Shown in pieces: positions 53,718-62,842 of a stretch of DNA of 64,000 nt (positions are counted from its first letter, which is position 1; each line of letters starts with the position of its first letter). This stretch comes from Streptomyces albipurpureus (lineage in GTDB: Bacteria; Actinomycetota; Actinomycetes; Streptomycetales; Streptomycetaceae), in assembly GCF_023701525.1 (NCBI RefSeq), contig NZ_JAMQAW010000036.1:44084-108083 (forward strand). The letters are read 5' to 3'. The notes under the pieces are model-generated. The model had not been told where the DNA came from. It ran no database searches and saw only the letters and a list, made by a program, of their open reading frames with translations. Position numbers and translations under genes: made by a program.

Positions 53718-56402
53718 ATGAACGAGGGGACGAACTGCCAGCGCCCCGGCTGTGAGGGCAGCTACGAAGACATGGGCGGCGGCGAGCTGTACTGCGACAC
53801 CTGCGGCCTTGCGCCGGTGGTCGCCGCGAGTCGTTCCGGCACCGGAGCCGGCGCCTCGGCCGGTGAGGGCCCGGACGGCAGCGGTCGCAGCAGCTCATCC
53901 GTACGCAACAGCTCCCGATCCTCCCGGGCTTCGTCACGTTCCTCGACATCGCGCCGATCCGTCTCAGGGCGGCTGTCGCGGTCGCTGACCGGGGCCAGTA
54001 CCACATCGCAGTCGATCTCGGTGCGTAGCTCAGGCACCTCCAGCGGTGCGTCCGGCCGCAACCGACTGGGCGCCGGGCTGGTGGTGGTGCCTGAGGTGCC
54101 ACGCCCCGATCCACGCTCCGCGGTGATGAGCGAGCCCGAGGTCCCCGAGCGCAAGCGGTTCTGCTCCCGTTCCGAGTGCGGTGCGCCCGTGGGCCGTTCG
54201 CGCGGTGGTATCCCCGGCCGTACCGAGGGCTTCTGCACCTCCTGCGGCCATCCCTACTCCTTTGTGCCGAAGCTCGCGCCCGGTGACATCGTGCGCGGAC
54301 AGTACGAGGTGGTGGGATGCCTGGCCCACGGCGGGCTGGGATGGGTCTATCTGGCGGTGGACCGTGCGGTCTCCGACCGATGGGTGGTGCTCAAGGGCCT
54401 ACTGGACACCGGCGACCAGGACGCCATGGCCGCGGCCATCTCCGAGCGTCGCTTCCTCGCCGAGATCGAGCACTCCAACATCGTCCGCATCTACAACTTC
54501 GTCGAACACCTCGACCAGCGGACCGGCTCGCTCGACGGCTACATCGTCATGGAGTACGTCGGCGGCAAGTCGCTCAAGGAACTGGCGAACGACCGGCGGG
54601 ACGCCGCCGGTAAGCGGGACCCACTGCCGGTGGAGCAGGCCTGTGCCTATGGGATCGAGGCGCTGGAGGCCCTTGGCCACCTCCACAGCAGAAACCTGCT
54701 GTACTGCGACTTCAAGGTCGACAACGCCATTCAGCAGCAGGACCAGCTCAAGCTGATCGACATGGGCGCGGTCCGGCGAATGGACGATGACGAGTCCGCG
54801 ATCTACGGGACGGTCGGGTACCAGGCCCCGGAGGTCGCGGACGTCGGTCCGTCCGTCGCATCCGATCTCTACACCGTCGCCCGGACACTGGCCGTACTGT
54901 CCTTTGACTTCCAGGGCTATACGAACGTGTTCGTGGACTCCCTGCCGGACCCGGAGAACATCCAGGTCTTCCGAACCTACGAGTCGTTCTACCGGCTACT
55001 GGTACGGGCCACGGACCCGGACCCGGCCCGGAGGTTCTCCTCTGCCCAGGAGATGGCGGAGCAGCTGACCGGAGTCCTCAGGGAGGTCGTCGCGATCCAG
55101 ACCGGCCGCCCCCGCCCATCGCTGTCCACCCTCTTCGGCACCGAAGTACGGGTGACCGATGCGGAGTTGTTCGCCGAGCTGGACGCGGATGTGTCCACCC
55201 TCGGCGCACGGGCTCCGGGGCGGGGCGCCAAGGCCGCTGGCCTGGCCGCCATTGCGCCGCAGCTGAGCCTTGGGGTCCCCGGGGGGAGTACGGCCGGAAG
55301 CGGAGCAGCACCGGGCGGCTCGCCGGCCGGCGCTGGCGCTCTGAGTGCTTCCGGCGGACCGGTGGGAGCCGTCCTGGGCAGTTCGGCCAAGACGGCGGCC
55401 GGAGCACGCCTGGCACCGCATCTGGTCCAGCTCGACACCCGGGCGGTGTCCCTCGCCCTGCCCGTCCCGCGGGTGGACCCCGGGGACCCCAACGCCGGAT
55501 TCCTGGCGGGCCTGATGACCTCGGCACCCGCCGAGCTGATCGCCGCGCTGCGCGCCGCCCCGGGGGCATCCCCCGAGACCCGGCTGCGCGAACTGCGCGC
55601 CCAACTGGAGATGGGCGACCTCGGCTCCGCCACGACAGCGCTGCAGACCCTGGAGACCGAACACGCCGACGATTGGCGGGTGGTCTGGTATCGCGGTCTG
55701 ACCTCTTTGGTGACCGGGGACAGAGCGGCGGCCGCGCTCTCCTTCGACGCGATCTACGACGCGTTCCCAGGAGAGCCCGCGCCCAAGCTCGCCCTCGGTG
55801 TGTGCGCCGAGGTGCTGGGTCAACTGGACAATGCCGCGGAGTACTACCGTCTGGTGTGGACGACCGATCCCAGCTATGTCAGCGCCGCCTTCGGGCTGGC
55901 CCGGGTGCAACTCGCGGCGGGCGACCGAGCCGGGGCCGTGCGCACCTTGGAGTCGGTGCCGGAGGTGTCCATCCACTACACGGCGGCCCGGGTGGCCGCG
56001 GTACGGGCACGGCTGCGACGGCGAGCCGCACAGGACCCGCTCCTTGCCGACCTGGCCGCCGCCGCCGCGCAGGTGGACGCCCTGAAGGAGTTCGGCTTGG
56101 ACGCCGTACGGCGCGAGCAGTTGTCCACAGAGGTACTCGGTACGGCGCTGGACTGGGTACTCTCCGGTAGTCCCGGAGCATCGCAGCCCGTACCGGACCC
56201 GTCGAGCACACCAAGGCCCGGCAGCGCGCCCGCCGCGCGGCCCGCGCCGACCGAGTTGCTCGGCAGTGCACTGGATGAGCGCGGACTGCGCTTCGGGCTG
56301 GAACGCTCGTTCCGGGTGCTCGCCCGGCTCGCCCAGCGGGGCGAGGAGCGGATGGACCTGGTGGAGCGTGCCAACCGCTTCCGCCCCCGGACGTGGGTGT
56401 GA
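53718..56402 (+). CDS. pknG: PknG-like serine/threonine protein kinase
   Basis: Soluble kinase of 894 residues with the PknG domain order. An N-terminal zinc ribbon (Cys7, 12, 26, 29) leads to a Ser/Arg-rich disordered segment (about 55-115). A rubredoxin-like domain follows (Cys149, 154, 173, 176; FCTSCGHPYSFVPKLAPGD). Then the kinase: CLAHGGLGWVYLAVD, Lys226 in VVLKGLL, VMEYVGGKSLKELA, catalytic loop YCD331FKVDN, LIDMGAVRRM in place of DFG. After LTGVLREVVAIQTGRPRPSL comes a C-terminal TPR domain. As in mycobacterial PknG the catalytic loop lacks the Arg of HRD, so activation-loop control is unlikely. ATG has GGAGGAG upstream. In mycobacteria the target is GarA; here the FHA protein at 59786 is the obvious candidate. 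Confidence 0.93.
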   Translation: MNEGTNCQRPGCEGSYEDMGGGELYCDTCGLAPVVAASRSGTGAGASAGEGPDGSGRSSSSVRNSSRSSRASSRSSTSRRSVSGRLSRSLTGASTTSQSISVRSSGTSSGASGRNRLGAGLVVVPEVPRPDPRSAVMSEPEVPERKRFCSRSECGAPVGRSRGGIPGRTEGFCTSCGHPYSFVPKLAPGDIVRGQYEVVGCLAHGGLGWVYLAVDRAVSDRWVVLKGLLDTGDQDAMAAAISERRFLAEIEHSNIVRIYNFVEHLDQRTGSLDGYIVMEYVGGKSLKELANDRRDAAGKRDPLPVEQACAYGIEALEALGHLHSRNLLYCDFKVDNAIQQQDQLKLIDMGAVRRMDDDESAIYGTVGYQAPEVADVGPSVASDLYTVARTLAVLSFDFQGYTNVFVDSLPDPENIQVFRTYESFYRLLVRATDPDPARRFSSAQEMAEQLTGVLREVVAIQTGRPRPSLSTLFGTEVRVTDAELFAELDADVSTLGARAPGRGAKAAGLAAIAPQLSLGVPGGSTAGSGAAPGGSPAGAGALSASGGPVGAVLGSSAKTAAGARLAPHLVQLDTRAVSLALPVPRVDPGDPNAGFLAGLMTSAPAELIAALRAAPGASPETRLRELRAQLEMGDLGSATTALQTLETEHADDWRVVWYRGLTSLVTGDRAAAALSFDAIYDAFPGEPAPKLALGVCAEVLGQLDNAAEYYRLVWTTDPSYVSAAFGLARVQLAAGDRAGAVRTLESVPEVSIHYTAARVAAVRARLRRRAAQDPLLADLAAAAAQVDALKEFGLDAVRREQLSTEVLGTALDWVLSGSPGASQPVPDPSSTPRPGSAPAARPAPTELLGSALDERGLRFGLERSFRVLARLAQRGEERMDLVERANRFRPRTWV

Positions 56403-56405
56403 TCG

Positions 56406-58076
56406 ATGTCGTCGCAGATGCATCAGTCGGCCGCAGGGCCGTCGTGCCCCGGCTGCACGGAACCGCTGGAAGAAGGGGACCGCTTCTGCGGAGCGTGCGG
56501 ACTTGAGCTGTCCGCCGGGCCGGCGCCAGCGGGGCGCGACCGCCCCACACTCGCCATGGGTGTACCGGTCACGCCCGGCGCCTGGCCATCCGCCAGCGGT
56601 GTGGACAGCTCGGGCGTTCCGCCACGAGTGCAGCATCCCGGTGAACTGCCGGGCCTGGACTCCCGTGGGGCTCAGTTGCCGCTCTCCGGCGCACAGCCGC
56701 AAGGCATCACGGGAGATCCCCAGGCAGGCGCCGCGGGAGCGGTCCGCCCTGAAACAGCCACTGGATACGAGAACGCGGCCAATCCCTTCGGCGGCGCGTC
56801 AGGCGCCCCGGCCGCGGGGGCCGGCCAGGGGCCCCATGGCGTCACCAACCCAGCAGGCCACCCCCCCTTCGGCGACAGCACCGGCGCTCCTTCAGGGGCC
56901 TCGGGTGGTTCATCAGGGCCCGCCGTCGGTGGCTTCCCCAGCGGCGGTGGCGCAACCGGTGTCCCCACCCCCCAAGGCCCCCCGTCCCGCCCGGCGCACT
57001 ACGACACTTCGCCAGGCCCCTCCGGGGTGGCCCCGGGACACGAAGGCGGTGACTTCGGGCTACCGGCCCCGGGGGCTCCCCCGAGCGCTGCCGACCCCCG
57101 CACCGTCGCCCCGCCCGCGCCGCCGAGCACCAAGGTGTGCGTGGCGTGCCGTGCTGGCCGGGTAGACACCGACGGCTACTGCGAGAACTGCGGCCACGCA
57201 CAGCCGCGCGAACGCGATCACATGGAGTTGGAGTTGAGTTCGGTCGCGGCGGTCAGCGACCGCGGGCTGCGCCACCACCGCAATGAGGACGCCTTCGCCA
57301 TCTCCACCACCGCCCTCCCGGACGGCTCGCCCGCGGTCATCGCGATCGTCTGCGACGGTGTCTCATCGGCCGTCCGTCCCGATGAGGCGTCCATGGCGGC
57401 GGCCAGTACCGCCAATGAGCTCCTGCTGACCAGCCTGCCCAGGGGCACCCACCCGCAGCAGGCCATGCATGAGGCGATCGTCGCCGCAGCCGCCGCCGTC
57501 AACTCCCTGGCCGGACAGGGCCCTCCGGTCGACCCGTTGGAGCCCGCCCCGCAGCACCAGTTGAACGCCCCCGCCTGCACGATCGTCGGTGCCATCTCCG
57601 CCGGTGGTCTTCTGATCATCGGCTGGGTGGGCGACAGCAGGGCGTACTGGGTACCGGACGACCGCAGCACTCCGGCGGCCCGGCTCACCGAGGACGACTC
57701 CTGGGCCGCCCAGATGGTCGCTGCGGGACTGATGGGTGAGGACGAGGCCTACGCGGACCAGCGCGCCCACGCCATCACCGGTTGGCTGGGTGCCGATGCC
57801 TATGAACTCGACCCGCACACAGCCGCTTTCAAGCCAGATCGCCCTGGCGCCGTGGTGGTCTGCACGGATGGCCTGTGGAACTACGCCGAGGCCGCGGAGG
57901 AAATGGCCAGGGTGATCCCCGCGGACGCCGCCGAGCGACCCCTGCACAGCGCCCAAGTGCTGGTCGGACATGCCCTCGACGGCGGGGGCCACGACAACGT
58001 AACAGTGGCGATCCTCCCGTTCGCGGTCGAACGGCAAGGGGCAGGATCGCCCTGGACCACCTCGGGCCCGGTATGA
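56406..58076 (+). CDS. PP2C-family protein phosphatase with two zinc ribbons
   Basis: 556-residue protein starting 3 nt after the kinase stop. An N-terminal zinc ribbon (Cys14, 17, 28, 31) leads to a ~200-residue G/P/A-rich linker. A second ribbon follows (Cys245, 248, 259, 262; CVACRAGRVDTDGYCENCG), then a PPM/PP2C domain from about 272. Metal-binding residues are Asp285 in VSDRGLRHHRNEDAF, Asp317 in VCDGVSSAV, GDSRAYWV, VVCTDGLWNYAE and GGHDNVTVAILPF. All core PP2C motifs are intact. It most likely reverses phosphorylation by the adjacent PknG-like kinase; such a phosphatase is not part of the mycobacterial pknG operon as I know it. Confidence 0.92.
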   Translation: MSSQMHQSAAGPSCPGCTEPLEEGDRFCGACGLELSAGPAPAGRDRPTLAMGVPVTPGAWPSASGVDSSGVPPRVQHPGELPGLDSRGAQLPLSGAQPQGITGDPQAGAAGAVRPETATGYENAANPFGGASGAPAAGAGQGPHGVTNPAGHPPFGDSTGAPSGASGGSSGPAVGGFPSGGGATGVPTPQGPPSRPAHYDTSPGPSGVAPGHEGGDFGLPAPGAPPSAADPRTVAPPAPPSTKVCVACRAGRVDTDGYCENCGHAQPRERDHMELELSSVAAVSDRGLRHHRNEDAFAISTTALPDGSPAVIAIVCDGVSSAVRPDEASMAAASTANELLLTSLPRGTHPQQAMHEAIVAAAAAVNSLAGQGPPVDPLEPAPQHQLNAPACTIVGAISAGGLLIIGWVGDSRAYWVPDDRSTPAARLTEDDSWAAQMVAAGLMGEDEAYADQRAHAITGWLGADAYELDPHTAAFKPDRPGAVVVCTDGLWNYAEAAEEMARVIPADAAERPLHSAQVLVGHALDGGGHDNVTVAILPFAVERQGAGSPWTTSGPV

Positions 58077-58337
58077 CGCCCCGTCCACCGCTCCACTGCG
58101 ATACCGCTATTGAACCGTTAACCGGCGGTACCCGCTCAACCGCAGCAGACGCGCCAGAGGTCATCCGGGTCGCCATGAGAACGCTCCGGTCTCACCGCAC
58201 CGACCAGAACCGCCTACCCCGAGCCAGCCGACCTCAGCCCAGCCCCCGAACGGGAGCATCACCACCGGTCCTCGCGGCCGGCGAGGACCGCACCACTGAC
58301 CGAATCTCCCGAGTGGAGTGCTCAAGGAGCCCATCAG

Positions 58338-59696
58338 ATGGCCGTTTTCTCCAAGTCCCAGGTTCCGCAGTTCTCCGTCGAGGTGTATCAGAACGAATTC
58401 CTGCCTGAGGGCGGGCGCGAGGTGAACGCGATCGTGACGGTCACCTCCACCGGCGGCGGCACGACCGGAGCCAGACAGCTCACCGGCGCCTCAGCGGCGC
58501 CCGGGGCGATACCGGGTCCGGCATCGGGCGGGGCCGTCGTCATCATGGTCGACTGCTCGGGGTCGATGGACTACCCGCCCACCAAGATGCGTAACGCCCG
58601 TGACGCGACGTCCGCCGCGATCGACACCCTGCGCGACGGCGTGGAGTTCGCCGTGGTCGCGGGCACCCACCAGGCCGCCGAGGTCTATCCGGGCGGTGGA
58701 CGGCTGGCGAGCGCGGATGCGCACACCCGTGCTGAGGCAAGGCAGGCGCTCCGTCGGCTCACGGCGGGAGGCGGGACCGCCATCGGCACCTGGCTGCGGC
58801 TTTCGGACAGACTTCTCGCCACCGCGCACAGCGGCATCCGGCACGGCATCCTGCTGACCGACGGACGCAACGAGCATGAGACCCCGGAGGAACTGGGCTC
58901 CGCGCTCAGCGACGCGGCCGGCCGCTTCACCTGTGACGCGCGTGGAGTCGGCACCGACTGGGAAGTCAAGGAAGTCACCGGTATCGCATCGGCCCTGCTC
59001 GGCACCGCCGATATCGTCGCCGACCCAGCCCATCTCGCCGATGACTTCACGGGCATGATGGAAAAGGCGATGGGCAAGGAGATCGCCGATGTGGCGCTCA
59101 GGCTCTGGACGCCGGTCGGTGTGGAGATCAAGTTCATCAAGCAGGTAGCCCCCACGGTCGAGGAGCTGACCGGACGACGCACGGAAGCCAATCCGCGGGC
59201 CGGGGACTATCCGACCGGCTCCTGGGGCGATGAGTCCCGCGACTATCACGTGTGCGTGGAAGTGCCCCACGCGAGCATCGGCCAGGAGATGCTGGCCGCC
59301 CGCGCCTCGTTGATCATTCCGGCGGTGGACGGCGGTACACCGCAGGTGCTGTCCCAGGGATTGGTCCGGGCGGTGTGGACGGACGACATGGCGGCTTCGA
59401 CATCGATCAACCCGCAGGTCGCGCACTACACCGGCCAGGCCGAACTAGCACAAGTCATCCAACAAGGTCTCGATGCTCGCAAGTCAGGCGATTTCGATGA
59501 CGCTACGGCGAAATTGGGTCGCGCCGTACAGCTCGCGGCGGCCTCGGGCAATGAGGACACTGCGAAACTCCTTTCGAAGGTGGTGGACGTGGTCGATGTC
59601 GCGACGGGTACTGTGCGACTGAAGGCCAAGGTCGCGGATGCCGATGAGATGACCCTCGAAACGCGCTCCACGAAAACGGTGCGCGTGAAGAAGTAG
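58338..59696 (+). CDS. von Willebrand factor A (VWA) domain protein
   Basis: 452-residue soluble protein with a complete VWA fold and metal-ion-dependent adhesion site: D72-C-S74-G-S76 in VIMVDCSGSMDYPP, Thr and Asp of the other loops in TAGGGTAIGTWLRL and HGILLTDGRNEHET. An N-terminal beta segment precedes it (FSVEVYQNEFLPEGGREVNA), and the C-terminal half has a beta-sandwich and a helical TPR-like end (GLDARKSGDFDDATAKLGRA). No signal peptide. VWA proteins in bacterial kinase loci often act as protein-interaction platforms; the partner here may be the helical protein or the FHA protein. Confidence 0.9.
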   Translation: MAVFSKSQVPQFSVEVYQNEFLPEGGREVNAIVTVTSTGGGTTGARQLTGASAAPGAIPGPASGGAVVIMVDCSGSMDYPPTKMRNARDATSAAIDTLRDGVEFAVVAGTHQAAEVYPGGGRLASADAHTRAEARQALRRLTAGGGTAIGTWLRLSDRLLATAHSGIRHGILLTDGRNEHETPEELGSALSDAAGRFTCDARGVGTDWEVKEVTGIASALLGTADIVADPAHLADDFTGMMEKAMGKEIADVALRLWTPVGVEIKFIKQVAPTVEELTGRRTEANPRAGDYPTGSWGDESRDYHVCVEVPHASIGQEMLAARASLIIPAVDGGTPQVLSQGLVRAVWTDDMAASTSINPQVAHYTGQAELAQVIQQGLDARKSGDFDDATAKLGRAVQLAAASGNEDTAKLLSKVVDVVDVATGTVRLKAKVADADEMTLETRSTKTVRVKK

Positions 59697-59785
59697 TCGG
59701 TGCGCTCGGCGTCCAAGGCACCTACAAGCGACAACACGAAGTGGGACGGCCCTCGGGCCGGACAAGGAGAGGGGGAAGCGCCGAC

Positions 59786-61003
59786 ATGCCGACCTGCCCG
59801 AACGGACACCAGTCGGGTTCTGAAGACTGGTGCGAGGTCTGCGGCCACCGCATGGCCGGCCCCAGCGCTCCTCCAGGAGGGGGTTCGCCGCCCTCGTACG
59901 GATACCCGGGCCAGAACGACCCGAACGCCACCGCCGTGGCTGAGCTATGTCCGCAGTGCCGTACCCCGCGCGAGGGCGTGTCCTCGTACTGCGAGGAGTG
60001 CCGGTACAACTTCCTGACGCACACAGCGACCTCCTACACCCCGCTCGCCCCGGCGCCGCAACCCCAGTCCGGGCTGAACCTCCCTTCGGGGTTCACCAGC
60101 CAACCTCCTCCTGGATCACCGGCGCACCAAGGCCCCCAGGGGGGTCATCATGGGCAGCAGCACGATCCCTTTGACTACCAGGGTTCGCGCCCCTCGCAGC
60201 TGAATCGACCCGCGGAGCCCCTCGGCGATCCTTCGGGGCAGCAGCGTCATCCGGGATACTCCCAGCCCCCGGGATTCCCCCAGAGCCACGGACACCAGGG
60301 ACAGCAGCCCTACCAACAGCAGCCCGAACCGCCGATACCCTCGCAGGCACAGCAGACGGGCGGCGCGGACGACTGGATGCTGTCCCCGCCCTCGCAGCCG
60401 CACTCCTCTCCGTCACTGGGTCCCGCCCAGCCCCAAGGCTCGGGGATGCAGGCAGGGCTCTCCCTCTTCCAGCAGCAGTCCGGGCAGGGGAGCGCACCAC
60501 CGCAGTACAGCGAGCAGGGTCGGCAGATGCAGTCCGGCGGCCATGGCCCGGGAGGTGCGCCCGGTCAGCATCAGTCCCAGCCGCCCTACCGGACCCAGGG
60601 AAGCTGGACGGCTGTCGTCGCACCCGATCGGGACTACTTCCTGGCGATGATGCAGCGCAGCGGTCCGGATGCGACCGGCCTCAATCTGCCCGCGTACTCG
60701 CCGGAGCAGCACCTTCCGCTCATCGGTGGCCAGATCACCATCGGCCGTCGCCGCCAGTCCACGGGCGAGGCCCCGAACATTGACCTGTCCGTACCGCCGG
60801 AGGACCCGGGGGTCTCGCACAAGCACGCCGTGCTGGTGCAGCAGCAGGACGGTTCCTGGGCGGTCGTCGACCAGAACTCCACCAACGGCACCACGATCAA
60901 CGGCGGGGAAGAGCCGATCCAACCGTATGTGCCGGTGGCTCTGAACGACGGTGACCGGGTCCATGTCGGCGCCTGGACGACGATCACCATCCGGCGCGGC
61001 TAG
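59786..61003 (+). CDS. FHA domain protein with two N-terminal zinc ribbons (GarA-like output)
   Basis: 405 residues from ATG 59786. Two zinc ribbons (Cys4/His8/Cys16/Cys19 and Cys55, 58, 69, 72) are followed by a ~220-residue Q/P/G/S-rich disordered linker. A C-terminal FHA domain (about 310-405) has the phosphothreonine-binding residues in ITIGRRRQSTG, VSHKHAVLVQ and DQNSTNGTTING. FHA proteins read Thr phosphorylation. In mycobacteria the PknG substrate GarA is an FHA protein controlling 2-oxoglutarate and glutamate enzymes. GarA's N-terminal ETTS-type phosphosite is not visible here, so the phosphorylation site, if any, must lie in the linker. Its TAG shares CTAG with the convergent gene's stop. 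Confidence 0.9.
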   Translation: MPTCPNGHQSGSEDWCEVCGHRMAGPSAPPGGGSPPSYGYPGQNDPNATAVAELCPQCRTPREGVSSYCEECRYNFLTHTATSYTPLAPAPQPQSGLNLPSGFTSQPPPGSPAHQGPQGGHHGQQHDPFDYQGSRPSQLNRPAEPLGDPSGQQRHPGYSQPPGFPQSHGHQGQQPYQQQPEPPIPSQAQQTGGADDWMLSPPSQPHSSPSLGPAQPQGSGMQAGLSLFQQQSGQGSAPPQYSEQGRQMQSGGHGPGGAPGQHQSQPPYRTQGSWTAVVAPDRDYFLAMMQRSGPDATGLNLPAYSPEQHLPLIGGQITIGRRRQSTGEAPNIDLSVPPEDPGVSHKHAVLVQQQDGSWAVVDQNSTNGTTINGGEEPIQPYVPVALNDGDRVHVGAWTTITIRRG

Positions 61004-62010
61004 TTTCGCGGAGCCGTGGCGGGGCCCTCTGCCGTACGCCCGAGGGGCCAGGAGTAGGGCCCCTGCGGATCATCAAGCCAGGCCCACTGATGGCCATGTC
61101 TGACCGTGACGCCGAACCGATCGCGCGACGGGCGGCGCTCACGCTCCCAGAGCGAGAGCGCCTCACGCGGTTCAAGACTGCCCGCGGTCAGCGTGAGCAA
61201 GAAGCGGAATAGATCATTCTCGGCCAGTCGGTGAGGCAGTCCGCTCACCCGCCTCTCAGGCACCGCACCTGAGCCCCGGAGTGCGACAAAGTACGCGGAG
61301 GTCCCCAGAAAGCGCCCCTCCGCACTCCGGCCGTCGCCGTCATCCTCCACCCGCAGGGCGATCAGCCCGGTGGAGAGCGGGGCGAGAATGCGCGCACCCG
61401 GGCTGCACTGCGCAAGCCAGTCGTACGGGATGAACGGCAGGGTGCAGGTCACGATGATCCGGTCGAAGGGCGCCCGCTCGGCACAACCGCGCGCCCCGTC
61501 ACCGGTGACCACGGTCGGACGGTAGCCGGCGGCAGCGAGGTGGGTGCGAGCCGACTCGGTGATCTCCTCGTCCATATCGATGCTGGTCACCTTGGAATCG
61601 CCCAGACGATGGCTCAGCAGGGCGGCGTTGTAGCCGGTGCCCGCGCCGATCTCCAGCACGGAGTCGCCGTCCCGGACCTCCAGGGCCTGGAGCATCCCGG
61701 CCATCAGGGACGGCTGGCTGCTCGAAGAGATCAGCTCGCCGTCGCGCACGCGGGTCGCCAGGGGACCGTCGTAGTAGGCGCCCCTGAGCCAGCGCTCCCG
61801 CCGGATCGGGTCGGGGTCCTCGCACCAGAGCCGTTCATAGGTGCCCACGCGATTCACGAAGTAATAGGGCACGAAGAGGTGCCGCGGCACCTCTTCGAAG
61901 GCGAGCCTCCAGGCGGGGTCCGTCAGACCGCCCTCGGCCGCGATCAGCCGCACCAGAGCCGCCTGGGCCTCGGCGGCAGGCTGACCGTAGCGTTCCCATC
62001 CCGTCCCCAT
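61000..62010 (-). CDS. Protein-L-isoaspartate methyltransferase-like SAM methyltransferase
   Basis: 336-residue class I methyltransferase of the PCMT branch as found in actinomycetes. The SAM site is VLEIGAGTGYNAALLSHRLG, preceded by ISSSSQPSLMAGMLQALEVR (PCMT family region) and followed by VTSIDMDEEITE and FDRIIVTCTLPFIPYDWLAQ. The N-terminus has WRLAFEEVPRHLFVPYYF, as in PCMT-like enzymes that modify peptides. ATG 62010 is preferred (GGAGAG upstream); GTG 62025 is possible. True isoaspartate repair versus peptide modification cannot be told; no ribosomally made peptide precursor is adjacent. Its stop overlaps that of the FHA gene. Confidence 0.85.
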   Translation of the reverse strand: MGTGWERYGQPAAEAQAALVRLIAAEGGLTDPAWRLAFEEVPRHLFVPYYFVNRVGTYERLWCEDPDPIRRERWLRGAYYDGPLATRVRDGELISSSSQPSLMAGMLQALEVRDGDSVLEIGAGTGYNAALLSHRLGDSKVTSIDMDEEITESARTHLAAAGYRPTVVTGDGARGCAERAPFDRIIVTCTLPFIPYDWLAQCSPGARILAPLSTGLIALRVEDDGDGRSAEGRFLGTSAYFVALRGSGAVPERRVSGLPHRLAENDLFRFLLTLTAGSLEPREALSLWERERRPSRDRFGVTVRHGHQWAWLDDPQGPYSWPLGRTAEGPATAPRN

Positions 62011-62264
62011 GCCTCCACTCTCCACCGCCGCGGACGGCTGTGCGAGCCGCCCGCGGATGGGTACCGGCGAGACCCGCGGATGGGTACCGGCGAGTAGGGG
62101 AAGAGGGGCCTTCCAGGGCCTGGGACGGGGGTCCTAGGGCCCAGGTCCTCCGCCGGTCCGTCTGAGACGATGGACGTGTGCGGCTTTTCCCGGGGAACCG
62201 CCCCGGACCCCCCGGCAGTCAACCCCCGGGGCCGGTCTACAGACACATTGCGAGGCTTATCCAC

Positions 62265-62669
62265 GTGAACGAGATCCCGCGCGGCACGCTTCAGGAGCAG
62301 ACCTTCTATGAGCAGGTCGGCGGCGAAGAGACGTTCCGGCGCCTCGTACACCGCTTCTACCAGGGCGTCGCCGAGGACCCTCTGCTGCGGGAGATGTACC
62401 CCGAGGAGGATCTCGGTCCGGCAGAGGACCGGTTCGCGCTCTTCTTGATGCAGTACTGGGGTGGCCCCCGCACCTACAGCGAGAACCGCGGCCATCCGCG
62501 GCTGCGCATGCGCCACGTACCGTTCAAGGTTGACCAGGCGGCCCATGACGCCTGGCTGAGGCATATGCGGGACGCCCTGGATGAGCTGGGCCTCGCCCCG
62601 GAGCACGAGGAACAGCTCTGGAAGTACCTCACCTACGCGGCGGCGTCCATGGTGAACACCCCCGGCTAG
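62265..62669 (+). CDS. glbO: Group II truncated haemoglobin (trHbO)
   Basis: 134-residue haem protein, close to mycobacterial GlbO. GTG 62265 (GAGG upstream) gives VNEIPRGTLQEQTFYEQVGG; the globin is marked by RLVHRFYQGVAEDPLLREMY, PEEDLGPAEDRFALFLMQYW, GGPRTYSENRGHPRLRMRHV, with the proximal His in the RMRH/PF region, and DAWLRHMRDAL containing the conserved Trp of the G-helix. Tyr residues for the distal pocket are present. Likely role is O2/NO or peroxide chemistry near the respiratory chain; it stands alone. Confidence 0.94.
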   Translation: MNEIPRGTLQEQTFYEQVGGEETFRRLVHRFYQGVAEDPLLREMYPEEDLGPAEDRFALFLMQYWGGPRTYSENRGHPRLRMRHVPFKVDQAAHDAWLRHMRDALDELGLAPEHEEQLWKYLTYAAASMVNTPG

Positions 62670-62842
62670 GGAATCGGCCCCGGCCCAATTCCCCTCGGTC
62701 GTCAGCTGATCCGCTCCATGGCATGCCCGGGGCGGGCAGCTGGTCCCCAGCGATGGCACCACTCACGGGGCCCTCGCCCATGGGGCCAGTGGGTGTGGAG
62801 GGGCCTCAGTCCCCGGTGGGGGTGACGTCCGGCCCCTGGGCC

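Noticed and set aside
54996..56702. 568-codon open frame antisense to the PknG-like kinase
   Set aside because: Shadow of a real gene; composition not protein-like, no start context.
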